A DNA stretch of 64,000 nt, taken from positions 372,001 through 436,000 of the forward strand of contig CBDDBU010000028.1 in NCBI GenBank assembly GCA_965226045.1. Direction: 5' to 3'. Source of the stretch: CBDDBU01 sp965226045. Its GTDB lineage: Bacteria; Pseudomonadota; Alphaproteobacteria; VGEJ01. The position numbers and the translations under genes are program-made. Shown here in pieces: positions 43,225-51,729 of this stretch. Position 1 is the first letter of the stretch, and every line of letters starts with the position of its first letter. The notes under the pieces are model-generated. The model made no database searches, had not been told where the DNA came from, and worked only from the letters and a program-made list of their open reading frames with translations.

Positions 43225-44448
43225 ATGACGACAGTGCCGAGACGGGTCGTGGTCACCGGGCTTGGCGTCATCTCGGCGCTCGGCCACGACGCGGAGGCGT
43301 TCGCGGCCGCGCTGTTCGCCGGCCGAGGCGGCATCGGACCGATCACGCGAATTCCGACCAACGGCCTTGGCGTACGGGTCGCGGCTGAGGTGCGCGGCTT
43401 CGATGCCAGCGCCCACTTCGCCAAGAATCACGTCGGCCTGCTCGACCGCTTTGCCCAGTTCGCCATGGTGGCCGCGCGCCAGGCGATCGCCCAGTCCGCG
43501 CCACCCTTCGCCCAGGGCTTGGGCGCGCGGACCGCTACACTGATCGGCACGGGCGTCGGCGGTCTCGGCACCCAGGACGACAACTTCCACAAGATCTACG
43601 CCGAGAACGCCAAGCGCGTGCATCCCTTCATCATCCCCCGCGCGATGGCCAGCGCGGCGGCGAGCCACATCAGCATGGAGTTCGGATTGACCGGGCCGGC
43701 CTACGCGATCTCGAGCGCGTGCGCCTCGGCCACCCACGCCATAGGCGAGGCCTTTCACATGGTCCGTTGGGGGCGGGTGGAGACCGCGGTCGCCGGCGGC
43801 GCCGAGGCCCCCATCACTTATGGCAGCATGAAGGCGTGGGAGGCGATGCGCGTGATGAGTCCCGACATCTGCCGGCCCTTCAGCCGCGATCGCGGCGGCT
43901 TGGTCCTGGGCGAAGGTGCTGGCGTCTTCGTGCTCGAAACCCTCGAACACGCGGCCCGCCGGGGCGCCCCGATCCTGGCCGAGATCGCCGGATTTGGCAT
44001 GGGCGCCGACGCCCTCGATATCGTTCAACCCTCGGCTGACGGCGCGGCGCAAGCGATGCGCGCGGCGCTAGACGATGCCGGGCTGGCGGCGGACCAGGTC
44101 GACTACATCAACGCCCACGGCACTGGCACAGCCAGCAACGATGCGACCGAGACAGCGGCGATTCGGGCGGCGTTCGGCGATGCGGCGGAGCGCCTCGCGG
44201 TGTCATCCACCAAGGGCGCCCACGGCCACGCGCTAGGCGCCGCTGGGGGGCTGGAATTGGCGGCCACAATTCTCGCCATCGGCCGCGGTTTCCTGCCGCC
44301 GACGATCAACTACACGACGCCCGATCCCGACTGCGACCTCGACTATGTGCCGAACCAGGCGCGCGCCGCACGGATCGACGTGGCCCTGACCAATTCTTTC
44401 GCGTTTGGCGGACTCAACGCCGTGCTCGCCGTCCGCCGCGTCGCCTGA
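43225..44448 (+). CDS. Beta-ketoacyl-ACP synthase (FabF/KAS II-like)
   Basis: This 407-residue condensing enzyme has the active-site Cys166 in AISSACASATHAIG and the two His in NAHGTGTASNDATE and STKGAHGHALGAAG. The N-terminal RRVVVTGLGVISALG and C-terminal ALTNSFAFGGLNAVLAVRR are typical. The length and motifs are those of FabF-type enzymes, but it is not next to other fatty-acid synthesis genes. It is the last gene of the operon, 93 bp after the ACP gene. Confidence 0.93.
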   Translation: MTTVPRRVVVTGLGVISALGHDAEAFAAALFAGRGGIGPITRIPTNGLGVRVAAEVRGFDASAHFAKNHVGLLDRFAQFAMVAARQAIAQSAPPFAQGLGARTATLIGTGVGGLGTQDDNFHKIYAENAKRVHPFIIPRAMASAAASHISMEFGLTGPAYAISSACASATHAIGEAFHMVRWGRVETAVAGGAEAPITYGSMKAWEAMRVMSPDICRPFSRDRGGLVLGEGAGVFVLETLEHAARRGAPILAEIAGFGMGADALDIVQPSADGAAQAMRAALDDAGLAADQVDYINAHGTGTASNDATETAAIRAAFGDAAERLAVSSTKGAHGHALGAAGGLELAATILAIGRGFLPPTINYTTPDPDCDLDYVPNQARAARIDVALTNSFAFGGLNAVLAVRRVA

Positions 44449-44454
44449 GCCGCC

Positions 44455-45260
44455 TCAGGCCCCCGGCTTGTCGCCGTAGGCGCGGGCCATGGCAATCTGG
44501 CGCTGGCACAAATCCAGACTATGGCGCGCGCGCTCCACTCGCTGCCCAGATCGAGCGCGAGGTAGCGTTCGAAACATCGCACCGCATAGCCATAAGCGCC
44601 GCGCCGCACGTGCGCCTCGGCGAGATTGAACACTGCATCGGCATACCCGGGATCGGCGGTGACCGCGCTTTCCAGCGCCGCCCGAGCGCCCGCCGCGTCA
44701 CCGCCCGCATCCCTGAGATCGGCGAGGTTGTACCAGGCCTCGGTATAATCCGCATTGATGGCGAGCGCGCGCTCGAGATGAAGCCGCGCCTCCTGGGTTT
44801 CGGCCTTGTCGCGCAGCACGTTGGCGAGATTGAAGGAATCGTCGGGTCCGAGCGGTCAATATCGAGGCAGCGCCGATAGAGCACTTCGGCACGGTCGAGA
44901 TCGCCCTCCTTCTCGGCGGTCTCGGCGGCAGCGAACAGATCGTCGATGCGCGGTTCCTCGCCCTCGCCCATCGGCAGCCTGAGCCGGCCGTCGAGGTCGG
45001 CGGCGGCGGCGCCGAGCTTCATCACCAGACCGCCGACCTCGGAGCGGGTGAGCTTGACGCGCGCGAGGTGCGGACCGGCCGCGCTATGATCGCGCAGCCA
45101 CAACACATGAAGGCTGGCGAGTATATCTGCCAGCAATACCCCCTCGCCCCCGAGACGCGCCACCTCGCGTGCGGCGATTAGGTCGCGGAAGCCGCACGCG
45201 CCGTCGGCCGGCTCGATCACGTCGAGTAGCGCGAGCAGCCGGACGGTATTGATATCGAGA
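44455..45260 (-). pseudogene. MerR-HTH/TPR protein, frameshifted and N-terminally truncated
   Basis: Three joined frames give VRLLALLDVIEPADGACGFR (the distal part of a MerR-like HTH), a linker, and RIDDLFAAAETAEKEGDLDR with TPR-like repeats. These continue after a missing base near 44853 as SFNLANVLRDKAETQEARLH and AWYNLADLRDAGGDAAGARA. A second shift near 44520 separates the final ARHSLDLCQRQIAMARAYGD. The first helix of the HTH and the start codon are absent. Two frameshifts and truncation make it a pseudogene, unless the single-base changes are sequencing errors. Confidence 0.65.
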
Positions 45261-45357
45261 CCAGCCTCGCCGGCCCGATCATCGGCATCACCAACGGCCT
45301 CCTCTTCGTGCACGAAGCATCGACGTTCGACTACTTCAACACCAACTTTTCATTGTC

Positions 45358-46116
45358 GTGGCGACCATTATCGGCCTGACCTATGCCGGGATGCTGGAGA
45401 CGGCCGAGCGCCACGCGTTCGTCCTCGAAGGCGCCGAGCGTGAGGCCAAGCGCCGCACCGGCGCCATCCTGCGACGCCTGTTCCCCGCGCGCATCGCCGA
45501 CAAGGTGCGCGAAGGCCAGGACAACATCGCCAAGTCCTTCAGCGAGGGCATCGTGATGGTCGCCGATATCGCTGGCTTCACCGACCTAAGCCAACACTTA
45601 GCGCCCGGCCACGCGGTCGAAATTCTCGGTGGCATCTTCGGTCGGCTCGACGAGATCGCCCGGCGCAAGGACGTCGAGAGCGTGCGCACCTTCGGCGAGC
45701 GCTACATCGCCATCGGCGGCGTCCAGAAGCCCTATGGGCGCGGGGTGGCGACCCTGGCCGAGTTCGCCATCGAGGCGCGGAGCGCTGCCGAGCGCTATCT
45801 CGAGGAGCGCGACCTGCCGTTGCGCATTCGCCTCGGTCTGGCGAGTGGACCGCCGATTTCAGGCGTCGTGCGCTCTTCGGTGCCGGTGTTCGAATCCTGG
45901 GGCGAAACGCTCGACACCTCGGCCCGTCTCGCCACCGAGGCGCCCGGGGGGACCATACAGGTCTCCGAAAGCGTGTACTGGCGGCTGCGTCAGAATTTCG
46001 AATTTAAGGAGCGCAAAAACATCACGCTGGGCGGCGAACGGACCGTCACCGTCTATGTCTTAACCGGCCGCAAGATCATCAGCCTGACAGACCGCCAAGC
46101 CCCACCCGGCTCCTAG
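45358..46116 (+). CDS. Class III nucleotide cyclase, divergent catalytic domain, possibly truncated
   Basis: This 252-residue product begins in a membrane helix (VATIIGLTYAGMLETAERHA). A cyclase linker and catalytic domain follow (IVMVADIAGFTDLSQHLAPG). The first metal Asp (VADIAGF) is present. The second, usually GDAYM, reads GERYIAIGG, so Asp is replaced by Glu. The adenine/transition-state strip reads ETLDTSARL instead of DTVNxAxR, keeping Arg but losing Asn. The enzyme may therefore be inactive or use altered chemistry. The sequence 45249-45357 may encode more of the membrane part but is not in one clear frame. Confidence 0.65.
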   Translation: MATIIGLTYAGMLETAERHAFVLEGAEREAKRRTGAILRRLFPARIADKVREGQDNIAKSFSEGIVMVADIAGFTDLSQHLAPGHAVEILGGIFGRLDEIARRKDVESVRTFGERYIAIGGVQKPYGRGVATLAEFAIEARSAAERYLEERDLPLRIRLGLASGPPISGVVRSSVPVFESWGETLDTSARLATEAPGGTIQVSESVYWRLRQNFEFKERKNITLGGERTVTVYVLTGRKIISLTDRQAPPGS

Positions 46117-46127
46117 CCAGCCGTCCG

Positions 46128-46331
46128 CTAGACCGGGCGTAGAATATCGAGATCGACGAAGAGGATAATCAGGCCATAGCCGGCGAGACCCCCGGCAAAC
46201 AGAACGCCGAGCGCGAGCGGCTGCCACCAGCCATGGCGCTCGCGGCGCGTCATCTCCACCGGAGCTTCGGGCTCCAGTATCAACCCGTCTGCGCCAATCT
46301 CCCGGATCAAATTCGCTGTCTCGTCACGCAT
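46128..46331 (-). CDS. Small hypothetical membrane protein
   Basis: This 67-residue product begins MRDETANLIREIGADGLILE and contains one membrane helix, WWQPLALGVLFAGGLAGYG continuing into LIILFV. It has a basic stretch (MTRRERHG) just before the helix, so the N-terminus is predicted to stay in the cytoplasm. No family is recognised. The gene converges on the cyclase, whose stop is 11 bp away. Confidence 0.5.
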   Translation of the reverse strand: MRDETANLIREIGADGLILEPEAPVEMTRRERHGWWQPLALGVLFAGGLAGYGLIILFVDLDILRPV

Positions 46332-46511
46332 ACAGGCACTGTAGAGAAGGGGCGGAGGGCTGGCAGTCACAGTCATCACTGTGGCGCCAACCAGCACGCG
46401 ATCTTCATCACGCCGACCGCTGTTGGGCGGTCTCGCTACCCGTGGTAAGGTTATCGGTGCGACGAAACGGATCATCGTCCGCTCTTGGACGGCAGCGATA
46501 GGAGGCGACCC

Positions 46512-47057
46512 ATGGGCAACAAGATCGACGAACAATGGATCAACGAACGCGTACGCCGGTACAAGAACCTCCACTTCGGTGTCGATCAGTATCTCGACAC
46601 CAAGATCGAAGGCCATTCACGCTCGCAGGCTAACCTCGTGGGCCACATCTCCGGTTTCGTCACCGGCGATCCAGACTATGAGGGGTGGATCCCCGACGAC
46701 GCCGAGTTCTGGTCGGTGATCATCAAGCTGCCGCCGGGACGGACTGGCGCGCTGCACGACCACGAGACGACCGAAATGTTCATGCCGCTCGACGGCGATC
46801 TCGTGCTGACCCTAGGCGACGAGGGCGAGCACGAGGTCACATTGGGCGCCCACGACGTGGCTTCGTTCCCGCCCGGCGTGATGCGCGGCTTCCGCAACCC
46901 CGGCGACAAGGAAGTGAATTTCCTGGTCTGCATCGGCGGACCGGAAATGGGCGCGATCAAATGGCCCCGCGACGTCATCGAGAGGGCCGAGAAGGTCGGC
47001 TGGGCCGAAGACGACCGCGGCAAGGTTGTGGCCCGCGAAATGGAGCCCGCCGAGTAG
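46512..47057 (+). CDS. Cupin-domain protein
   Basis: This 181-residue protein has a single cupin barrel. It starts at the ATG at 46512 with AGGAGGCG upstream. Cupin motif 1 is GALHDHETTEMFMPLDGDLV (His, His, Glu), and motif 2 is FPPGVMRGFRNPG, where the usual His is replaced. LVCIGGPEMGAIKWPRDVIERA follows. Metal binding by the first motif is likely. The function may be a dioxygenase, isomerase or sensor; the sequence does not decide it. The gene stands alone. Confidence 0.85.
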   Translation: MGNKIDEQWINERVRRYKNLHFGVDQYLDTKIEGHSRSQANLVGHISGFVTGDPDYEGWIPDDAEFWSVIIKLPPGRTGALHDHETTEMFMPLDGDLVLTLGDEGEHEVTLGAHDVASFPPGVMRGFRNPGDKEVNFLVCIGGPEMGAIKWPRDVIERAEKVGWAEDDRGKVVAREMEPAE

Positions 47058-47585
47058 TGACCGCGGCCCGCCGCATCAACTCAAGTGTCCTGGCGCCGTC
47101 GCGGCCGGCGGCCTTTGGTACGGCCTTGCTGACCAGCATCAACCGCCCGTCGTGGTCGAGGCCCTAGCGCCGACGCAGGAGCAAGGCGAAGACGAGCCCG
47201 ATGCGCCCCCCCCGCCAGCCCACGGCGTCGGCCGACGAAGACGGGCCGCGCGGCCAACCACAGTTGGCGGGCGGCGAGGAGGAACCAGCGGCGGACAACC
47301 CGCTCTCAGACGAGGCAAAAAAACAAGACCTGCAGTCTGGCGACAACGATGAACAAGTGTCCTGTCCGGCTGTCAGCAGCGAGCCCGAACCCGCCACTGG
47401 CGGCAGCGCAGAAGCCAAGCCGCGAGGTGCCCCCCCCGCCAGCCCACGGCGGCCGACGAGCCAGGGCGCGGAAGCCAGGGGCGGCGATGAGCCAGGGGCG
47501 GATGAGCCAGGGGCAAGATGAGCCAGGGGCGGATGAGCCAGGGGCGCGATGAGCCACTGGCGGCAGGCAGAAGCCAAGCCGCGGG
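47058..47585. repeat. Low-complexity GC-rich region with short tandem repeats
   Basis: Seven copies of GATGAGCCAGGGGCG-like units begin at 47486, 47501, 47517, 47532, 47548, 47591 and 47607, alternating 15 and 16 bp in spacing. A longer block, CCCCGCCAGCCCACGGCG, occurs near 47210 and 47434, and AGAAGCCAAGCCGCG near 47410 and 47569. The region precedes an OmpA-like gene and may be its decayed Pro/Gly/Glu-rich linker. Open frames on both strands here are compositional and I do not call any gene. Confidence 0.7.
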
Positions 47586-48310
47586 GTGGGGATGAGCCAG
47601 GGGACGGATGAGCCAGAGGGTGGGAGCGGCGACCCTCCGCCATTGAGCGGGGGATCGAGCTCGTCGGAGCCACTCTCAACATCGCCGGACGGCGATGCCC
47701 CATCGTCCTCAGGTGGCGGTGGCGGGGACGGCGGCGGTGGCGATGGCGGCAAACCCGGACCCAGCGCGGCCAACCCGCCACCATCCGAGAAGGCGGAGCC
47801 ACTCGCCGAGCCTTCTCCCCCAGTGGAGTCTGGCCCGAAGGAGCCCGGGCCGCCCGTGGAAGTAGCGAACGAATGTACGACCGGAAGCGCGGTGGAAGAG
47901 CGGGATCGACAGGCGCGGCTGCGTCGATTGCGTGCGGCGCTGGCGGATCTGCCCCGCCTCGATGACCCCTCCGCTCTGGCGGTCGTCGATGCCGCCACGA
48001 TCGTCGCCGTCCTGACCACTCTGCCGCCGCTAGTCGAAGACAGTCCCGCTGCCGCTACGCCCGGGCGCCGGCTCGCCAAACCGAGCATCGATCTTGGCAT
48101 TCGCTTCGAGCTCGACCTGGCGCACATTCGGAGCGCCGGGCGGTGAGCGTGTGCCAGACCCTGACTGAACCCTTCGCGATCCGGCCCGAGCGGCTAACGA
48201 TCCGGGGGATGGGCGAAACCGCACGGGTCTACACCAATCAAACCCCTGAGGGCCGCCGTCACAATCGACGGGTGACCTTCATCAACTTGGGCGAGTGCCC
48301 GGTGAGCTAA
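47586..48310 (+). pseudogene. OmpA-like C-terminal domain protein, internally deleted and frameshifted
   Basis: A long Gly/Ser/Pro-rich section (SSSGGGGGDGGGGDGGKPGP) leads to SIDLGIRFELDLAHIRS, the first strand of an OmpA domain. The frame then changes at about 48140 to ERRAVSVCQTLTEPFAIRPE and RLTIRGMGETARVYTNQTPE, ending INLGECPVS. The middle of the domain, normally GHTDxxGxxxYN with the peptidoglycan-contact residues, is missing, about 40 residues. It can no longer bind peptidoglycan as OmpA proteins do. The N-terminal boundary is unclear. Confidence 0.65.
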
Positions 48311-48394
48311 GACGGCGGCGGAGACCGTTGCCCGAGCTTGCCAAGAGGCGAGGGGAATTAACGCCGGCGCGCCGGGCGTGTCGGACTTGCGAGC

Positions 48395-49996
48395 CTAAGG
48401 CGTGACGGCGTAGCCGTCGCGGCGGGGGTCGGCGCCGCCCTCCAGGACCCCGCTCGCGGGTTCGCGGCTGATCGCCTGGGCGCCGCCGACGAACCACGTA
48501 TAGGGTTCCGCCGTCGTGATCTCGTGGCCGCGTTGGCGCAGGGCGGCAAGAGTGTCGTCTTCGATGCGCGACTCCACGACCACCCTAGCGCCGTTCATCA
48601 GCCGGCCGCGCGGCGCCTCGATGGCGGCTTGGATCGGCAATACGAAATCGACGTGCTTCACCAACACCTGGGTTTGGGTCTGGCAAATGCCGTAGCTGCC
48701 CGGGGTCCCCAACGCCAGCACCGGCTGCCCCTCGCGCGTGGCGATCGACGGCGCCAGCGGCAGCGCCAGGGCCGCACCGGGCGCGAGATGGTTGGGGCTG
48801 CCGGTGTTCAAATCGCCCCAGTTCAGGAAGTTGTTGAGGCAGACGCCATAGCCGGGGACAACCAGGCCCGAGCCGTAGACCGAGCCCAGGCTCTGGGTAA
48901 TGCAGACCATGTTGCCGGCCGCATCGGCGACCGAGAACGAGGTGGTGTGCTCGCGCCCGGGCTCGGGCGTTCCATCGCCCCACTGCTCGACCCGGCCGAA
49001 CACGGGCTCATGCAGACCGGCGCGGCGTCGCAATTCATCGACGCTGCGGTCGCTCAACACATCGGCGATCACGGCAGGGGCAGCATTGTTGTTTTGGATG
49101 CGCTGCTCGGCGGCAAGCCGAATAGCGCGATACGCAGCATCCAGGTGATCGACGCCATCGGGCGCCATGCGGCCAAGGTCGAGGCCATCGAGGATGCGCA
49201 GCGAGAGCAGAAATTGAAACCCCTCACAGGGCGGTGGCAACGTGTGGATGACGAGATCTCGGTACGGTGCTGACTGTGGCTCTAGCCACGATGGTTCGAA
49301 CGCTTGCAAGTCGCCGAGCGTCAGACAACCGCCCCGCTTCTGAACGTGATCCACGAGATCGCGGCCCAGCGCCCCGCCGTAGAGATAGCCGGGGCCTTCG
49401 GCGACAATGGTTTCGTAGGTGCGGGCGAGTTCGGGCTGGCGCAGGACCCGACCTCGGCGCGAAGCGCTAAGGCCCGGCGACCGCGTATCGGGGCTGTCCG
49501 CATAAACCCGTGCCCACTCGTCATTGGCCTGGAGCTCAGCGGCGGCGTCCTTGGTCATACGCTGATGGCCGTTGGTCAGCGGAAAGCCCCCCGCAGCGAA
49601 TTCGATGGCCGGCGCAAAGACCTCGGCCCGAGTCATGGTGCCGAGCTCGCCGAGCAGCGCACACCATCCGGCTAGATTGCCGGGGATGCCAATGCTGTGG
49701 GGGCCGCGCACGAGGTCCGCGCGGCAGCGTGCGGCGGGCTCAAACCGCGACGGCACACGGGTCACGAAATCGAGGGTGCGAACGCGCTTTTGAGCCGCGA
49801 CATAGCAAGTCGCCATGCCCATGCCGGCGAGGCCGGACATGAACGGCTCGACGACATTGAGGGCCGCCGCCACAGCTACCGCCGCGTCGAACGCATTGCC
49901 GCCGTCGCGCAGTATCCGGGCGCCGGCCAATGCCGCAAGGGGGTGCGCCGCGGTCGCCATGCCGCGGAGGGACGAGACGTTGGGACGAATGCCCAC
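48395..49996 (-). CDS. Gamma-glutamyltransferase family protein
   Basis: This 533-residue Ntn-hydrolase precursor cleaves itself into two chains. The autoprocessing and nucleophile Thr lies in REHTTSFSVADAAGNMVCIT. The N-terminal GMATAAHPLAALAGARIL and GGNAFDAAVAVAAALNVVEP are typical. GSVYGSGLVVPGYGVCLNN replaces the oxyanion-hole region of true GGT. The GTG at 49996 overlaps the stop of the LLM gene by one base. No signal peptide is evident, so a cytoplasmic acylase of the GGT superfamily is likelier than periplasmic glutathione hydrolase. Confidence 0.87.
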   Translation of the reverse strand: MGIRPNVSSLRGMATAAHPLAALAGARILRDGGNAFDAAVAVAAALNVVEPFMSGLAGMGMATCYVAAQKRVRTLDFVTRVPSRFEPAARCRADLVRGPHSIGIPGNLAGWCALLGELGTMTRAEVFAPAIEFAAGGFPLTNGHQRMTKDAAAELQANDEWARVYADSPDTRSPGLSASRRGRVLRQPELARTYETIVAEGPGYLYGGALGRDLVDHVQKRGGCLTLGDLQAFEPSWLEPQSAPYRDLVIHTLPPPCEGFQFLLSLRILDGLDLGRMAPDGVDHLDAAYRAIRLAAEQRIQNNNAAPAVIADVLSDRSVDELRRRAGLHEPVFGRVEQWGDGTPEPGREHTTSFSVADAAGNMVCITQSLGSVYGSGLVVPGYGVCLNNFLNWGDLNTGSPNHLAPGAALALPLAPSIATREGQPVLALGTPGSYGICQTQTQVLVKHVDFVLPIQAAIEAPRGRLMNGARVVVESRIEDDTLAALRQRGHEITTAEPYTWFVGGAQAISREPASGVLEGGADPRRDGYAVTP

Positions 49997-51099
49997 TAGC
50001 CTGGCCGCCAGCCGATGGCGTAGCGGAAGCGCGGCATCACCTCGGTCGCCAGAAGTTCCATGTGGCGCCGCCACAATGTTTCATGAACCCAGTCGTGGTG
50101 GGAGCAAATCAGGGTCTCGAACGGGCCCACGTGGTCACGGAATTCGACCAGCTTCTCGACCACCGTCGTGGGGCTGCCGGCGATAACCAGGTTGTCGAGG
50201 CAGTAGTCAACGCTGAGTTCGTCATCGGGCATGTCGAGGTCGGCGTCGCTCTTCATGATCTGGGCGGCCTTGCCCGAAGTGACCGCGTCGAGCACCCACT
50301 CGAAGTACCAGCGCAGGGCGCAGTCGGGCCGGCGCAAGTAGGCGCGCGCGTCCTCGTCGGTGTCGGTAACCAACAAGGTGCGGCCCGCCCGCCACAATGA
50401 CGAATCGGGCGCGCGGCCGAGCTTCTCGCACTCGGCCACTTGCTCGCGCCAATGCCCCTTGACCACATCGGCGGCGATGAAGTTGGCCGAGAGAATCTGC
50501 CAGCCGCGTTGCACCCCGGTCCGCACGCTGCCCGAGCCCCGGCTCAGCGCCGGGATCATGACCGGCGGGTGGGGCTTCTGATAAGGCTTGGCCATGCCGC
50601 CGATACCATAGTGCGGTTTGAGGTTATCCTTGACCTCGAAGTCCCAGTGTTTGCCGTGGAAGGCATAGGGCGGGTCGGACGCCCAGATGCCGTGGATCAT
50701 CTCGATCGACTCGATGACCATCTCCATGCGGTCCTTGTCGGTGACGTTGAACAGCTCGAAGTCGGTGGGCGTGCCGCCGACGCCGATGCCCATATAGAAC
50801 CGCCCCTGGGCAAGGTGATCGAATTGCGCCGCCCAGTTGGCGATCATCGCCGGGTGATAGTAGGGCAGGCAATGCACGGCGGTGCCGAACGTGATGCGCT
50901 CGGTCTCGGGGATCATGGTGGCGAACATCAGCAGCGCGGACTGCACCGGCTCGGACGGCACGGTGTGGTGCTCGCCCAGCCACACTTCGTCGAAGCCGAG
51001 CGCGTCGGCGCATTTGATGACCGCGCGATCCTCGTTCAGGAGCGTGTGGTAGCCGCGCTTAAAGTCATGGAGCGGGTGCATGAACATGCCGAGTCTCAT
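49996..51099 (-). CDS. LLM-class flavin-dependent oxidoreductase
   Basis: This 367-residue luciferase-like monooxygenase starts at the ATG at 51099 (MRLGMFMHPLHDFKRGYHTL). FDEVWLGEHHTVPSEPVQSA carries the His of the FMN site. Other regions are GRFYMGIGVGGTPTDF and VIAGSPTTVVEKLVEFRDHV. It needs reduced FMN or F420 from a separate reductase. It is translationally coupled to the GGT-type hydrolase downstream, so oxidation followed by amide or gamma-glutamyl hydrolysis of a common substrate is plausible. Confidence 0.92.
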   Translation of the reverse strand: MRLGMFMHPLHDFKRGYHTLLNEDRAVIKCADALGFDEVWLGEHHTVPSEPVQSALLMFATMIPETERITFGTAVHCLPYYHPAMIANWAAQFDHLAQGRFYMGIGVGGTPTDFELFNVTDKDRMEMVIESIEMIHGIWASDPPYAFHGKHWDFEVKDNLKPHYGIGGMAKPYQKPHPPVMIPALSRGSGSVRTGVQRGWQILSANFIAADVVKGHWREQVAECEKLGRAPDSSLWRAGRTLLVTDTDEDARAYLRRPDCALRWYFEWVLDAVTSGKAAQIMKSDADLDMPDDELSVDYCLDNLVIAGSPTTVVEKLVEFRDHVGPFETLICSHHDWVHETLWRRHMELLATEVMPRFRYAIGWRPG

Positions 51100-51257
51100 C
51101 GCCGCCTCCCCTGGCCGTCGCCCCGATATCAGGCGGCCAAGTCCAGGTTAGCCGGCCCGTGCCCATCGCGCGAGCGCTTGCGCGGGATTTCGAAGCCCGC
51201 CTAGAGTCCCAGAACGTCTTCCAGAGGGATACCTCGCCAGAGCAAAGGAGCGGAACA

Positions 51258-51653
51258 GTGGCGCTGACACTCAATGAGGCCAATCGCATCGCCGGGGGCG
51301 CGTTGGCCAAGGCCGCGGAACTCAACATCCGCATCAATGTGGCGGTGTGCGACGCCGGGGGTCGGTTGGTCGTCTTTCAGCGCATGGATGGAGTGCCCTG
51401 GGCCGGCGTTTTCGGCAGCCAGGGCAAGGCGATAGCGTCGGCCGCGTTTGGGCGTCCAAGCGGCGATCTCACCGAGCGCGCCGGCCACCCGACGCTGCGC
51501 GGCATCGCCGCCGCCGAGGGCGGCCACATGATCATGGGCCAGGGCGCGGTGCCGATCATGCGCGATGGCGCTGTCGAGGGCGCGGTCGGCGTTGGCGGTG
51601 GCACCGGCGAGGAAGACGAAGTGTGCGCCCGCGCCGGTGCCGATCTCCTGTAG
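51258..51653 (+). CDS. GlcG/HbpS family protein
   Basis: This 131-residue heme-degrading-like domain protein starts with GTG at 51258 after AAAGGAG. LNEANRIAGGALAKAAELNI, VAVCDAGGRLVVFQRMDG and GQGAVPIMRDGAVEGAVGVGG are the family motifs. GlcG proteins accompany oxidases and propanediol genes, but the role is not established. The gene is monocistronic and divergent from the LLM gene with a 158-bp spacer. Confidence 0.88.
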   Translation: MALTLNEANRIAGGALAKAAELNIRINVAVCDAGGRLVVFQRMDGVPWAGVFGSQGKAIASAAFGRPSGDLTERAGHPTLRGIAAAEGGHMIMGQGAVPIMRDGAVEGAVGVGGGTGEEDEVCARAGADLL

Positions 51654-51729
51654 CAGGCTGTTGGGAAGCGAAGGAGCCCCCTCCCCATGGCCAGTGCCTT
51701 GCCCCCCTCCCGCGCTGGGGACGAGAGCC

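Noticed and set aside
47201..48127. Long open frames on both strands in the low-complexity region
   Set aside because: They are made of short repeats and Pro/Ser/Arg runs in all frames, with no conserved domain until the OmpA-like segment on the plus strand.
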